From: Pseudomonadales bacterium
GTDB lineage: Bacteria > Pseudomonadota > Gammaproteobacteria > Pseudomonadales > Pseudohongiellaceae
Direction of reading: 5' to 3'
NCBI GenBank assembly: GCA_028281635.1
Contig: JANQJM010000005.1
Span: 1-64,000 of the forward strand
Length of the DNA: 64,000 nt
Within the stretch, counting starts at the first letter, position 1. Every line of letters starts with the position of its first letter. The notes beneath the pieces were generated by a model. It saw only the letters and a program-made list of their open reading frames with translations, searched no databases and was not told the origin of the DNA. Shown here in pieces: positions 1-9,663 of the stretch. The position numbers were made by a program, and so were the translations under genes.

Positions 1-1
1 G

Positions 2-118
2 CCTGGTGCTGAAGAGCCCTACCGAAAGAACATTTACTTCATCGATCCTGCGGGCTTTGAGGTGGAATTTGTCGAGTATTTGAGTGATGTGCCGACAGAA
101 CGCAATCAGGATAGCTGA
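2..118 (+). CDS. C-terminal fragment of a VOC/glyoxalase-family protein, cut by the window edge
   Basis: Frame from nt 2 reads PGAEEPYRKNIYFIDPAGFEVEFVEYLSDVPTERNQDS*; 'YFIDPAGFEVEFVEY' resembles the last beta strand region of VOC proteins. Confidence 0.65.
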   Translation, partial: PGAEEPYRKNIYFIDPAGFEVEFVEYLSDVPTERNQDS

Positions 119-440
119 GTAGTTTTGCATTGTCCGGCAAATAAGGAGAAGCGCCAATGCCCAGTGTCCTTTGCGTAAAGCCATCAACAGCGGGGTGGCT
201 GACTAACAAGCGCTTACGATTTTGTACCCCAATCGTTTTATTGTACCCATGCGCCTGTTTGATTGTGGCATCCGCTGTGCTGATTATAGAAATGGGAATG
301 CTAAATTAGCCAAATATGACAATCTGCATTCAAACTGCTTCAACAACACCAAACACTGTTTCTGATGCTGGTGTTAACAGCGGCGAAGGAGTTGGGGGCG
401 GTTGGTAATCGCCAGCGGCCGTTAGGATGTTTACTAGAAA

Positions 441-1778
441 TTATTTGTTCGCCTGTGGTGGAGGGCGGCCAAAATCGTAGCTGCCATCGTTGTCAAGGCG
501 GTAGCGGAACAGATACTGCACTCCAGGCACATCCACCGCGAGGCCATCCCTGATGCGTGGCTGGAACTGAAAGTTCAACAATGCGTTTCTGGACGAGTTC
601 TCGAAATAGCCTGGCGGTTCTGCATCAACCATGGCTACTGAGTTAGGGTCGATAAGGCCATCTGCTCTCACTGTGAAACTATAGAGAATCCAGCCTTCAA
701 TGCCTTCGTCGGCTGCTCGCCTAGGATACATTGGAGATTGAGTTGATATCGGCAAATACTCTTGATCCAGTAAACCTTCACTGTCGGCAAATAGTTTTAC
801 ATTGTTGCCGGCTAGCGCGAACAAAGCCACAGCTAGCATAATTGTATTGAAAGCGGTTCGTGTAATTCCCTTCGAGATCTTACCTTCCAGGATATTTTGA
901 ATCCTCATAGTTAGTTCCCCTCCATCAAACATGGGTTGAGCGAGTAGGCCTCTGCTCGTAACTAACTTTTGCTGCCTGGCTAGATGCAGCAGGTCTTCGG
1001 CGTAGCGAATTCGGTCTACCTCGTCTATTGCGATGGCCGAATCACAAGCCTGTTCAGATTCATCGTGTAAGCGTTTAGCTGCGATCCACATCATGGGATT
1101 AATCCAGAGCAGGCTACAAAGAACTCGAGTAAATATGAGTGACAGCCAATCCAGACGCTTGATGTGATTTAACTCATGTAGGAGGACTTCTTGCTTTATT
1201 GCATCTTCCCAGGTAAAGAACTCCTTGGGTACAAGTACTATAGGATTCAGCAACCCGTAGGAGAGAGGGCCTTGTATCCAGGCGTTGCACTGAAGTTTCA
1301 CCCGCCGTTTAATGCCGATAGAACTGGCCAATGTATCAAAGTGCTTATGCAAATGGGCATCGTCGATGTCGAAACTCCGCCTGTGCAAACGGGCAAGCTG
1401 GTTCGCGCTATTGGCCAGTAGGCCAAGCAATGCCAATGAGCCAGACAGGTAGAAAAGCGCAAACAATAAGCCCACTGGTACGATTGATTCAGACGGCGCG
1501 GCAGCAACTTTGCTACTTACAGTGAAAACAGTGAGTGTCCCAAATCCAGCAAGCGGATCAGTCATAGCACGGGTTACTACCGCGATCACTGGAATAAGCG
1601 CGATGCAAACAAAAGTCGCCAGTAACATCAGGTGAGCACTGGTACTGGAGATGCGTTGTCTGATCAGACTGAGAAGTACGAATACCACACAGAGCAAAAC
1701 AATGGATTTGAACAATGTATCCAGGCCCAGCTGAACCATGGGGTTTTGCAAGACGCTATAACTGACTATGAATTCCAT
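441..1778 (-). CDS. BlaR1-like M56 membrane metallopeptidase with C-terminal TonB-like domain
   Basis: HELNHIKR (HExxH) after several TM segments; C-terminus 'PMYPRRAADEGIEGWILYSFTVRADG' is TonB_C-like. ORF extends to 1865 but MEFIVSY at 1778 is preferred because it avoids a long overlap with the regulator. Confidence 0.85.
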   Translation of the reverse strand: MEFIVSYSVLQNPMVQLGLDTLFKSIVLLCVVFVLLSLIRQRISSTSAHLMLLATFVCIALIPVIAVVTRAMTDPLAGFGTLTVFTVSSKVAAAPSESIVPVGLLFALFYLSGSLALLGLLANSANQLARLHRRSFDIDDAHLHKHFDTLASSIGIKRRVKLQCNAWIQGPLSYGLLNPIVLVPKEFFTWEDAIKQEVLLHELNHIKRLDWLSLIFTRVLCSLLWINPMMWIAAKRLHDESEQACDSAIAIDEVDRIRYAEDLLHLARQQKLVTSRGLLAQPMFDGGELTMRIQNILEGKISKGITRTAFNTIMLAVALFALAGNNVKLFADSEGLLDQEYLPISTQSPMYPRRAADEGIEGWILYSFTVRADGLIDPNSVAMVDAEPPGYFENSSRNALLNFQFQPRIRDGLAVDVPGVQYLFRYRLDNDGSYDFGRPPPQANK

Positions 1779-1788
1779 TGCGCTATCC

Positions 1789-2178
1789 TCACTTATCTTT
1801 AAGAGATTTCTTCTTTTTCTGGATGAGTTTTTCCAGTTCCGCGATTTCTTCGTCTGAGATCTCATCCATGGACATATCGAGTAATGAGTTCACTGCCATT
1901 ACTGGAGAGTCGGAGAAGAATGTCTTCACCAGGTTAGAAAGCGCGGAAGTGGAAGCTCTTTCCCTGCCTACCACCGGCGTGTACACGTATTTCTTGCCGC
2001 TTTCTCGATGATTGATGTGACCCTTCTCTTCCAATTTTCTGAGAAAGGTACGCACGGAAGAGTAGTTAAGAGAATCCTCCAGGTTTTCCATCACCTCTTT
2101 GGCACTGGCTTCCCCGAGTCGATAAAGGATGTCCATGATTTGGCGTTCTCTGCGGCTGAGCTTGCTGGTCTTGGTCAT
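1789..2178 (-). CDS. BlaI/MecI/CopY-family transcriptional repressor
   Basis: LSRRERQIMDILYRLGEASAKEVMENL...YSSVRTFLRKLEEKGHINHRESGKKYVYTPVV winged-helix pattern; adjacent to the BlaR1-like gene. Confidence 0.92.
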   Translation of the reverse strand: MTKTSKLSRRERQIMDILYRLGEASAKEVMENLEDSLNYSSVRTFLRKLEEKGHINHRESGKKYVYTPVVGRERASTSALSNLVKTFFSDSPVMAVNSLLDMSMDEISDEEIAELEKLIQKKKKSLKDK

Positions 2179-2228
2179 ACTGTCTCCTTGTGCGGGAGCA
2201 TATTATGGCTGCCTATCCTGCTAATAAA

Positions 2229-2243
2229 TTAACATTATGTTAA
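2229..2243. promoter_or_regulatory. Putative BlaI-type operator, palindrome TTAACAT-T-ATGTTAA
   Basis: Perfect 7+1+7 dyad in the intergenic region between the divergent BlaI-like gene and the DUF1592 gene. Confidence 0.55.
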
Positions 2244-2459
2244 GAAATTAACAGATGCAAGCACTTTTCCAAAATCTATTGCTTTTAGCCTTGGTGTTCA
2301 TACTGCCAGTCAGGTTGTATTGCAGTCATGACGCGGCTGCGGTAGGGTCATTCTTGGCAATAGCGATTAAACGCCGAAGTAATAATAAGGAACAAGGAGA
2401 GCTTGATTATCAGCTCTGTTGCAATGGTCGGAATCTCCTTGTGATAACCAGGTAGCGTC

Positions 2460-4934
2460 GTGCCCGATTGCAAAAAATATTTCCCTGCTTTTGTTGCTAG
2501 CAGCCTGCTAGTAGCGATCACGACTTCGCATGCAGCCGACAACAGCTTCTCTGCTGATGACATGCAACAGCAAGTCAATTCCTATTGCCTTAGTTGCCAC
2601 AATGATGTGTTGGCTACTGCGGACTTTTCATTGCAGAGCATCGATTTTAGTCAGCCTGGCCTGCACGCGGCGGAATTGGAAAAGGTAGTTAAAAAACTTC
2701 GTGCCCATATGATGCCTCCCGCGGGCATGCCGAGACCCGCTTTCGAAACCTATGCCGTGATGACCAACTGGCTGGAATCGGAATTGGATGCAGCCTGGGC
2801 GACAAACCCCAATCCCGGTCGAGTGACCCCGATTCATCGCATGAATCGATTCGAATACAACAACACTATCAATGATTTGTTGGGCCTGGACGTGGATATC
2901 ATGGAGCTACTACCCGGTGACCCCACCGCAGACGGTAGCTTCGATAACATTGCTGCTTCTTTGCCTTTCACCACTGCCCATATGGAACGCTACATGTCGG
3001 TGGCGCGGGAGGTGACTAGACTTGCTACTGGACTACCCCCACTGGGTCCCAGCATAGCCAGCTATGAGATACCGCTCTATATGAGCCAGGATTGGCGGCA
3101 AACCGAAGACATGCCCTTTGGCTCCAGGGGTGGCGTCTCGGTCGAACACTATTTCCCGGTTGATGGTGAATACGTCATCAGGGTTGCTCTGGAAACCAAC
3201 TACCAGGACTACATCAAAGGCCTGGGTTGGGCCCAGCTACTCGAAATTCGTATGGATGGACGCTTACTTGAGCGCTTCAGCATCGGGGGAGAAGCACCTG
3301 GGACACCTGCCCCCTTAAGTTTCAGTGGCACTGGAGAGCCAGGCAGCACTGACTGGGAGCAGTATATGCTTTACCAGGCAGGGGAAGGCTTGGAAGTAAG
3401 GGTGCCGGTTTCAGCGGGACCTCACACTATTACCGCTTCCTATGTGCGCCAGCAGGTCGAAGAGGAGGGTATCCCACAACCTCGACAAGGGGGTCGGCTA
3501 CCGGCCAATGACGAAGCCTATCTTGCTTATCAAAAAGTGCATGCAGTCGAAATCGGTGGGCCCTATGTTGCGAGCGGTAATAGTAATCAATCGCCCAGTT
3601 GGCGTGCGATTTTCTCCTGCTATCCCGATCAGCGCACAGAAGAGATGAGCTGCGCCACAGAAATTCTCAATCGCTTGGCACGTAAAGCCTATCGACGCAG
3701 CATCACCGACGATGACACGGAATTGTTACTGGGGTTTTTCAATAGCGGCAGGGAGCAGGGTGGGAGCTTTGATACTGGTATTCAATTTGCCCTGGAGTAT
3801 CTGCTTTCCGATCCGGAGTTCCTGATTAGGAGCTATCAACAGGGAGAATCGGTAGCTGCCAATGAAAATTTCAGACTGCAGGATTCTGAATTAGCATCGA
3901 GGCTGTCTTTCTTTTTGTGGAGCAGTCTACCCGATGAAGAATTATTGCAACTTGCCGAGCAGGGGCGTCTAAGTGATCCGGTAATTTACGAGCAACAGGT
4001 TCGCCGTTTGCTGGCAGATAGTCGTGGAATCACTACTCTGGTAGAAGATTTTGCCGCCCAATGGTTAAACCTGAGGCGCTTGGAAGAAGTCAACATCAAT
4101 ACAGTGCTGTTCCCGCAATATGATGTAAGTCTGATCGAAGCCTTTGCTCGTGAATCGGAAATGTTCGTTGCCGATTCAATTCGAACGGATAGCAGCATTA
4201 TGGATTTAATCGGTGCCAGACATACCTACGTCAACGAACGCCTTGCCAGACACTATGGTATCAGTGATGTTTACGGTAGCCGCTTTCGACGGGTCGAAAT
4301 TCCAGATACTACTCAGCGTGGCGGCTTGCTGGCGCAAGGTGCTTTGCTAACTGTGACATCCTACCCAGGAAGGACTTCACCGGTACTGCGCGGAAAATGG
4401 CTGTTGGACAATATGCTGGGTACGCCTCCTCCGCCACCGCCTCCTAATGTGCCAATTCTGGCCGAGGCCAGCAGCGGCGATGCGCCGTCGTCGATTCGAG
4501 AACGTTTGGCGCAGCACCGTGTTGACCCGGTCTGTTCTTCATGTCACGTGGTGATTGATCCCATTGGTTTCGCCCTGGAAAATTTTGATGTGATAGGTGC
4601 CTGGCGTGAATTCGATGAAGCCGGAAACCCGGTTGATCCCAACGGAAATTATCCGGGTGGCGTAGAATTTGCCGGATATGCTGATCTTCGAGATTGGATG
4701 TTGGAGCGCCCGGATCAGTTTGCTCATACCGTGACTGAAAAACTCATGACCTATGCCTTGGGCAGGCGAGTAGAATATTACGATCAGCCTGTCATCAGGA
4801 AAATCGTTCGGGAAGCTGCCGAGCAAGATTATCGATGGTCTGCAATAGTCCTGGGAATCACCAACAGTGCTCCCTTTACTATGAGCCGAGCTCAAACAGG
4901 TCCAAGTCTTGCCAGTGCCAATAGCCAGGATTGA
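2460..4934 (+). CDS. DUF1592/DUF1588-type (PSD1-like) secreted protein with two CxxCH heme motifs
   Basis: Signal peptide; CLSCH near the N-terminus and CSSCH near the C-terminus; MNRFEYNNTINDLLG (DUF1587-like), LASRLSFFLWSSLPDEELL (DUF1592-like), PVCSSCHVVIDPIGFALENFD (DUF1588-like). GTG start. Confidence 0.88.
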   Translation: MPDCKKYFPAFVASSLLVAITTSHAADNSFSADDMQQQVNSYCLSCHNDVLATADFSLQSIDFSQPGLHAAELEKVVKKLRAHMMPPAGMPRPAFETYAVMTNWLESELDAAWATNPNPGRVTPIHRMNRFEYNNTINDLLGLDVDIMELLPGDPTADGSFDNIAASLPFTTAHMERYMSVAREVTRLATGLPPLGPSIASYEIPLYMSQDWRQTEDMPFGSRGGVSVEHYFPVDGEYVIRVALETNYQDYIKGLGWAQLLEIRMDGRLLERFSIGGEAPGTPAPLSFSGTGEPGSTDWEQYMLYQAGEGLEVRVPVSAGPHTITASYVRQQVEEEGIPQPRQGGRLPANDEAYLAYQKVHAVEIGGPYVASGNSNQSPSWRAIFSCYPDQRTEEMSCATEILNRLARKAYRRSITDDDTELLLGFFNSGREQGGSFDTGIQFALEYLLSDPEFLIRSYQQGESVAANENFRLQDSELASRLSFFLWSSLPDEELLQLAEQGRLSDPVIYEQQVRRLLADSRGITTLVEDFAAQWLNLRRLEEVNINTVLFPQYDVSLIEAFARESEMFVADSIRTDSSIMDLIGARHTYVNERLARHYGISDVYGSRFRRVEIPDTTQRGGLLAQGALLTVTSYPGRTSPVLRGKWLLDNMLGTPPPPPPPNVPILAEASSGDAPSSIRERLAQHRVDPVCSSCHVVIDPIGFALENFDVIGAWREFDEAGNPVDPNGNYPGGVEFAGYADLRDWMLERPDQFAHTVTEKLMTYALGRRVEYYDQPVIRKIVREAAEQDYRWSAIVLGITNSAPFTMSRAQTGPSLASANSQD

Positions 4935-4939
4935 ACACG

Positions 4940-6274
4940 ATGAAACTCAAAAAATCTTCAGCACCGAGTTACGTAACGAAAAAATCTCTATCCCGCCGCA
5001 CTCTATTGAAGGGAGCGGGCACCGCTCTGGCATTGCCACTGTTGGACGCGATGACTCCAGCTTTTGCCCAGGCAGCGGCGCCCATACATCGCTTCCAAAC
5101 GGTATACATCCCCAACGGTATGGCCATGGAATACTGGTCGCCGAAGACAAATGGGCCTGATCTGGAAATTACGCCAGTCCTGCAGCCACTTTCCCGTTAT
5201 CGGGAGCGCATGTTGTTCTTGTCAGGAATCAAAGCAAATTGGAATGTTGCCCACGCCGGTGCCGGCGGTTCTTTCCTTACCGGTGTGACCAGAGGTGGAC
5301 GCAATGAAACTGAGATTCTTGCTGGTATCTCCATGGATCAATTGTTAGCCGATAAGTTGGGCAAAGAGACCCAGTTATCTTCATTGGAGTTATCTATGGA
5401 TGCGCCGGCACTCGCGGGTGCCTGCACTGTGAATCTCAGTTGTGTCTACACCCATACCTTATCCTGGCGCGGCAAAACAGAACCGCTGCCAACAGAACAC
5501 AATCCACGTGCTGTTTTTGAGCGACTCTTCGGTGATTCGGGTTCTACCGCCCAGGCGGCCCGAGCAAATCGCCTGAGTCAGCAATCCAGCATCCTGGATG
5601 CAGTGATGGATAAGTTACAGGGACTTGAGAAGCAGTTAGCTGGCTCGGATCGACATTTGGTCAATAGCTATACCGATTCTGTCCGTGATATAGAGCGCCG
5701 AATTGAAAAGGCTGAGCAACAAATAGACATGGAACTTCCACAGCTGGAACAACCAGCCGGTGTTCCCTCGACCTTTGAAGCTCATATGGAGCTAATGCAG
5801 GATCTGCAGGTTCTCGCGCTGCAGTCGGATTTGACTCGAGTCATTACGTTTATGATGAGCAAGGAGCAAAGTGCGCGTCCCTATCCGCAGATTGGCGTAC
5901 CAGATGCTCATCATCCGTTGTCACATCACAATAACGCGCCAGAACTGATAGAGCGAATGTCGAAGATCAATATTCACCATACATCTTTGTTTGCAAACTA
6001 CCTGGATAAGTTGTCTGCGGTTCCAGAAGGTGATGGGAATCTGCTGGATAATATGACCATCCTCTATGGGGGCGGCATCTCCAACAGCACATTCCATTCT
6101 GGAGACAATTTGCCAGTGCTGTTAGTCGGAGGTGGTGCTGGTTGGTTTGCCGGAAACAGACATCTGCATTATACAGGTGAGCCTACCATGGCTGATCTAC
6201 ACCTGACGCTGCTTAGTAAGTTTGATGTTCACATCGACAAGCTGGGCGGCAGCACCGGCCCTTTGGCGATTTAG
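4940..6274 (+). CDS. DUF1552-family protein with twin-arginine-type leader
   Basis: SRRTLLKGAGTALALPLLDAM leader; YIPNGMAMEYWSPKT and HHPLSHHNN are DUF1552-like; overlaps the DUF1592 gene end. Confidence 0.85.
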   Translation: MKLKKSSAPSYVTKKSLSRRTLLKGAGTALALPLLDAMTPAFAQAAAPIHRFQTVYIPNGMAMEYWSPKTNGPDLEITPVLQPLSRYRERMLFLSGIKANWNVAHAGAGGSFLTGVTRGGRNETEILAGISMDQLLADKLGKETQLSSLELSMDAPALAGACTVNLSCVYTHTLSWRGKTEPLPTEHNPRAVFERLFGDSGSTAQAARANRLSQQSSILDAVMDKLQGLEKQLAGSDRHLVNSYTDSVRDIERRIEKAEQQIDMELPQLEQPAGVPSTFEAHMELMQDLQVLALQSDLTRVITFMMSKEQSARPYPQIGVPDAHHPLSHHNNAPELIERMSKINIHHTSLFANYLDKLSAVPEGDGNLLDNMTILYGGGISNSTFHSGDNLPVLLVGGGAGWFAGNRHLHYTGEPTMADLHLTLLSKFDVHIDKLGGSTGPLAI

Positions 6275-6283
6275 ATTATTCGT

Positions 6284-7705
6284 TTGATGATGAGTCAGCA
6301 AAGTTCGCAGAATAAACCTGTCGGGTACGCCACGATTACTTTATTGGTGATCTGCTTGTGCCTGAGTGCTACCTCGCGTGCGCAAAACATGCCACTCGTA
6401 GTGAGTCTGGCTAAAGACCAGGATTGGAGTCAGCTTGTGACTGTGGTTGAAGATGGTCTGGACCCCAATGTGGCATATGGAGATGGCACAACCGCATTGC
6501 ACTGGAGCAGTTACCACGATGCTGATGAAGTGGCCCGCTTGTTACTTACTGCCAGTGCCGATGTAAATGCCACCACAGACCTTGGTGTTACGCCATTATG
6601 GCTAGCGGCTGAAAACGGCAGTCTCGAAATGACCCGCCTTTTGCTGGATGCCGGAGCTGACCCAGGCATACCGTTGCTTTCGGGTGAAACCATCGTCATG
6701 ACTGCTGCACAGAGCGGCAACGGCGCAGTAGTAAGAGCCTTACTGGCTGCCGGTGCTAATCCAAACGCTGCAGTTACTCGCGAACAGACCGCATTAATGT
6801 GGGCGGCCCACCGTGGTCATTCTGAAGCCGTAGCTGCGCTTATAGAATTTGGTGCAGATGTACACGCGCGATCATTAGTGCGAGAGCATTATGTGAAGTC
6901 AGAGAAAGAACAAGATAGTAGCGATGATTATAAGTATTGGATCGAGTTAGGGGGCAACACTCCGCTGTTGTTCGCCGCCCGCAACGGACATCAGGAATCT
7001 GCGCGACATCTATTGAATGCCGGGGCTGATATTAATGGTGTTAATGCATTCGGTACCAGTCCCCTGATCATGGCGGTGCACAGCAGAAATCAGGAACTGG
7101 TGAGTTACCTGATCGAGCAGGGTGCCAATCTGGAGGAGAACAGCAGTGGGCACACCGCACTCCACGCCGCCGTGCTTCGTGGTGAACAGGCTATGGTACA
7201 GGCCTTAATTGATGCAGGTGCTGATCTGGAAAGTGAAGTAGTCAAGCCAACCCCGGTTAGACGACAGGCGACAGATTACAATTTCCACGATGCCCTGATC
7301 GGCTCAACTCCGCTCTGGTTGGCAGCTCGATTTGCCGAGCCGCAGATTATGCAAGCGCTGATCGATGCGGGTGCTGATGTCAATACGACCAATCAAGTCG
7401 TCTACCCTGCACAACGTCTTGGTGAGAACTTCATTGTTGACGAAGGTGAGATCTCTCTATTAATGGCGGCAGTGGGCATGGGTCATAGGCGTTTGCGTGT
7501 TAGTTGGTGGACCCCTGAGCGCAGGGCAGGGCAACTGCAGAAAGATCGCGAGGGATTTGTTCTTGAAGCAGCAACAATCGCGCTGCAGGCCGGGGTCGAC
7601 AGCGGTCTGCGCAATGCGGACGGTCAGACGGCGCTCGCCTTTGCTCGAGAGCGCCGCTATCAATCGGTGGTGGGTTTGCTCGAAACAACAGGCGCTGAAG
7701 AGTAG
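6284..7705 (+). CDS. Secreted ankyrin-repeat protein
   Basis: N-terminal hydrophobic leader and multiple repeats such as GVTPLWLAAENGSLEMTRLLLDAGADP. Confidence 0.9.
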   Translation: MMMSQQSSQNKPVGYATITLLVICLCLSATSRAQNMPLVVSLAKDQDWSQLVTVVEDGLDPNVAYGDGTTALHWSSYHDADEVARLLLTASADVNATTDLGVTPLWLAAENGSLEMTRLLLDAGADPGIPLLSGETIVMTAAQSGNGAVVRALLAAGANPNAAVTREQTALMWAAHRGHSEAVAALIEFGADVHARSLVREHYVKSEKEQDSSDDYKYWIELGGNTPLLFAARNGHQESARHLLNAGADINGVNAFGTSPLIMAVHSRNQELVSYLIEQGANLEENSSGHTALHAAVLRGEQAMVQALIDAGADLESEVVKPTPVRRQATDYNFHDALIGSTPLWLAARFAEPQIMQALIDAGADVNTTNQVVYPAQRLGENFIVDEGEISLLMAAVGMGHRRLRVSWWTPERRAGQLQKDREGFVLEAATIALQAGVDSGLRNADGQTALAFARERRYQSVVGLLETTGAEE

Positions 7706-7727
7706 CTGCTGAGCAGTTGTAACAGCC

Positions 7728-7991
7728 ATGATTTACCGTTGGCGCAATTTGGCGCATATTCTTCGCCATTGTGTTTCTACTCCCTATCGTAGTTTTCGTT
7801 ATCTGCTCTTCGTTTTCATCTTTCTGGCTCTTGAAGTCACTCTGTTACTCTTCGTGAGAGTGCTGCAACTGCTCGACCATTTGCTGTTTCCTGGATTCAA
7901 ACATCTTCGTGTGCGTGAATACCGGTCGATACCCATCTACTCATGCACGAAGTTTTACAGAAGTCATATCGAATATGGAAAAAGCAGGTAG
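7728..7991 (+). pseudogene. Possible truncated N-terminus of a sulfotransferase-family protein
   Basis: 87-aa ORF: TM segment then LLDHLLFPGFKHLRVRE, which resembles the region just before the PxFIxGxPRSGTT motif; that motif and the rest of the domain are absent. Confidence 0.35.
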
Positions 7992-8055
7992 CTTATAGTT
8001 TCAGGCTGAACACAACTTCCTGGTTAAACTGTATCCACTCATTTGTAAAGTTTTC

Positions 8056-8952
8056 TTATAGCCCCAAACGTAGTGAAGGCAACGTTCTGGCATGACTTGG
8101 CAATGTTACTGCCGGTAAGCGAAATGCTCGTACCTCCCGGTTCGGCCGACTAATCCCGTAGATTATCCGTTCAGTGGACGACTTATCCCAGGCAAAAGCT
8201 TGTCCTTCCAGATCAATGGCAATAGTCGCGATGTGCACCAACTTTGGACCCATCGCGGGCGCGCCGAGCACATACATTTCAGGTCTATCATGGCCTGTTA
8301 GGTAGAGCAGTCCGTCAGGACCAAGTGCGCCACCGGAAGCTGCATGAGGTTGCATGCGGTCAATGACTGACTCAGGAAGCATCCAGCCTCCGGTTCGCCG
8401 CCATTGATTGTCATAACGAATGATGGAGGCAAAAGAATGATCTTTATAATCAAGCCCACCATTTTCATCATAGTGAGCAAAGCCCGCAATCCACCCTTCC
8501 CCCAAACGATCAAACCAGGTTAATGAGCCTTCTTCCAATACTCCGAAGCTGTAGCTTTGCACATGTTGCATATCACCAGTGCTGAATACTTCGATAGAAC
8601 TTGCCATGGGCACTTCGGGGAAGTTGGAATTAGCACAAAACAATTTCTCATCATCCACATAACAACTGTTTAGGTGTCGGACGGGTCCTCCTCTTGGGCT
8701 AAGGAACCGAGCAAGCAACTGCCCGCTGTTCTTTTCATACTTTCCAATAACTGTATTTACAATGGCATAAAAATGCTGACTATCGGCTGCAGCCCCTTGT
8801 CCAGCTTCTGCTGCTGGGTAGCGACCTACTTCTTCGGCAACATAGGACTGCACGGTGGGTGCTTGCCATTGAGGTAGCTCCAGCCGTTGTGCTAACGCTT
8901 GTTGCATAACTGTTAAGGTCAGGCCGAGAAGAACTAGTTTGTTGAGATTCAT
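8056..8952 (-). CDS. Secreted protein of unknown function, possibly beta-propeller-like
   Basis: 298 aa, signal peptide MNLNKLVLLGLTLTVMQQALAQ, repeats of short beta-rich segments. Confidence 0.6.
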   Translation of the reverse strand: MNLNKLVLLGLTLTVMQQALAQRLELPQWQAPTVQSYVAEEVGRYPAAEAGQGAAADSQHFYAIVNTVIGKYEKNSGQLLARFLSPRGGPVRHLNSCYVDDEKLFCANSNFPEVPMASSIEVFSTGDMQHVQSYSFGVLEEGSLTWFDRLGEGWIAGFAHYDENGGLDYKDHSFASIIRYDNQWRRTGGWMLPESVIDRMQPHAASGGALGPDGLLYLTGHDRPEMYVLGAPAMGPKLVHIATIAIDLEGQAFAWDKSSTERIIYGISRPNREVRAFRLPAVTLPSHARTLPSLRLGL

Positions 8953-9063
8953 GTTTTAGCCCCAGCGTAATGGTGATTGCTTGCCAACCTTACTCCAATT
9001 TTATTGCATTGTTTAGACAGGGCTGGGCAACGCAAGCTGGAAATACTGGGTAGGCTGGCGTAG

Positions 9064-9648
9064 TCTTGCGACAACTCTATCAAAGTTGAGATTTTTGCTA
9101 TCGAAAACACCAGCTATCACATAGACAGCACTGATCGCATCACCTGGGTAGGAGAACGGTGGGATGGTTTTGCTGAGGAAAACAAAGCGCCTGAGCTGGC
9201 ACAACAGGGAGTCATTGGACGCTCATTGTTTGAATTCGTAGCCGATCCGGGTAATCGCCATATTTATACCCTGCTAATGAATCGAGTGCGAGAGACCGGT
9301 CGCAGTGTGAACTTCTCATTCCGCTGTGATGCGCCCGATTTGCGTCGGTTCATGCAGATGGAGATCGGTGCATTGAGCAATGGTGGGCTGGCTTTTGTAA
9401 GCCGCACGGTGCGGGAGGAGACACGCAAGTCGATTGCGCTATTGGATTCAGAGTCACCGAGGTCAGATGAGCTGCTGGGAATCTGCAGCTGGTGTAAGAA
9501 AGTGCGGCTCGATGAAGCAGACGAATGGGTCGAAGTGGAGGATGCGATTAAACATCTCAACTTGTTTGAGTCCACGTTGCTGCCCCAACTCTCACACGGA
9601 GTCTGCCCCGAATGTTATGAGAGCGCCCTGAAGGCAGAAGGAGTATGA
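9064..9648 (+). pseudogene. PAS-like protein with C-terminal CxxC...CPxCY module, lacking a canonical start codon
   Basis: Open from the in-frame stop at 9061 to 9648; reads ...YHIDSTDRITWVGERWDGFAEE...ICSWCKKVR...LSHGVCPECYE. First ATG/GTG/TTG is TTG at 9226, inside the PAS-like domain. Confidence 0.5.
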
Positions 9649-9663
9649 AGTGTGGAACCTCTG

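Noticed and set aside
365-553. 62-aa ORF on the plus strand
   Set aside because: Antisense to the BlaR1-like C-terminus with no coding character.
9080-9112. TCAAAGTTGAGATTTTTGCTATCGAAAA before the PAS-like ORF as a promoter
   Set aside because: Only the CG core matches, and it lies inside the open frame of the PAS-like domain.
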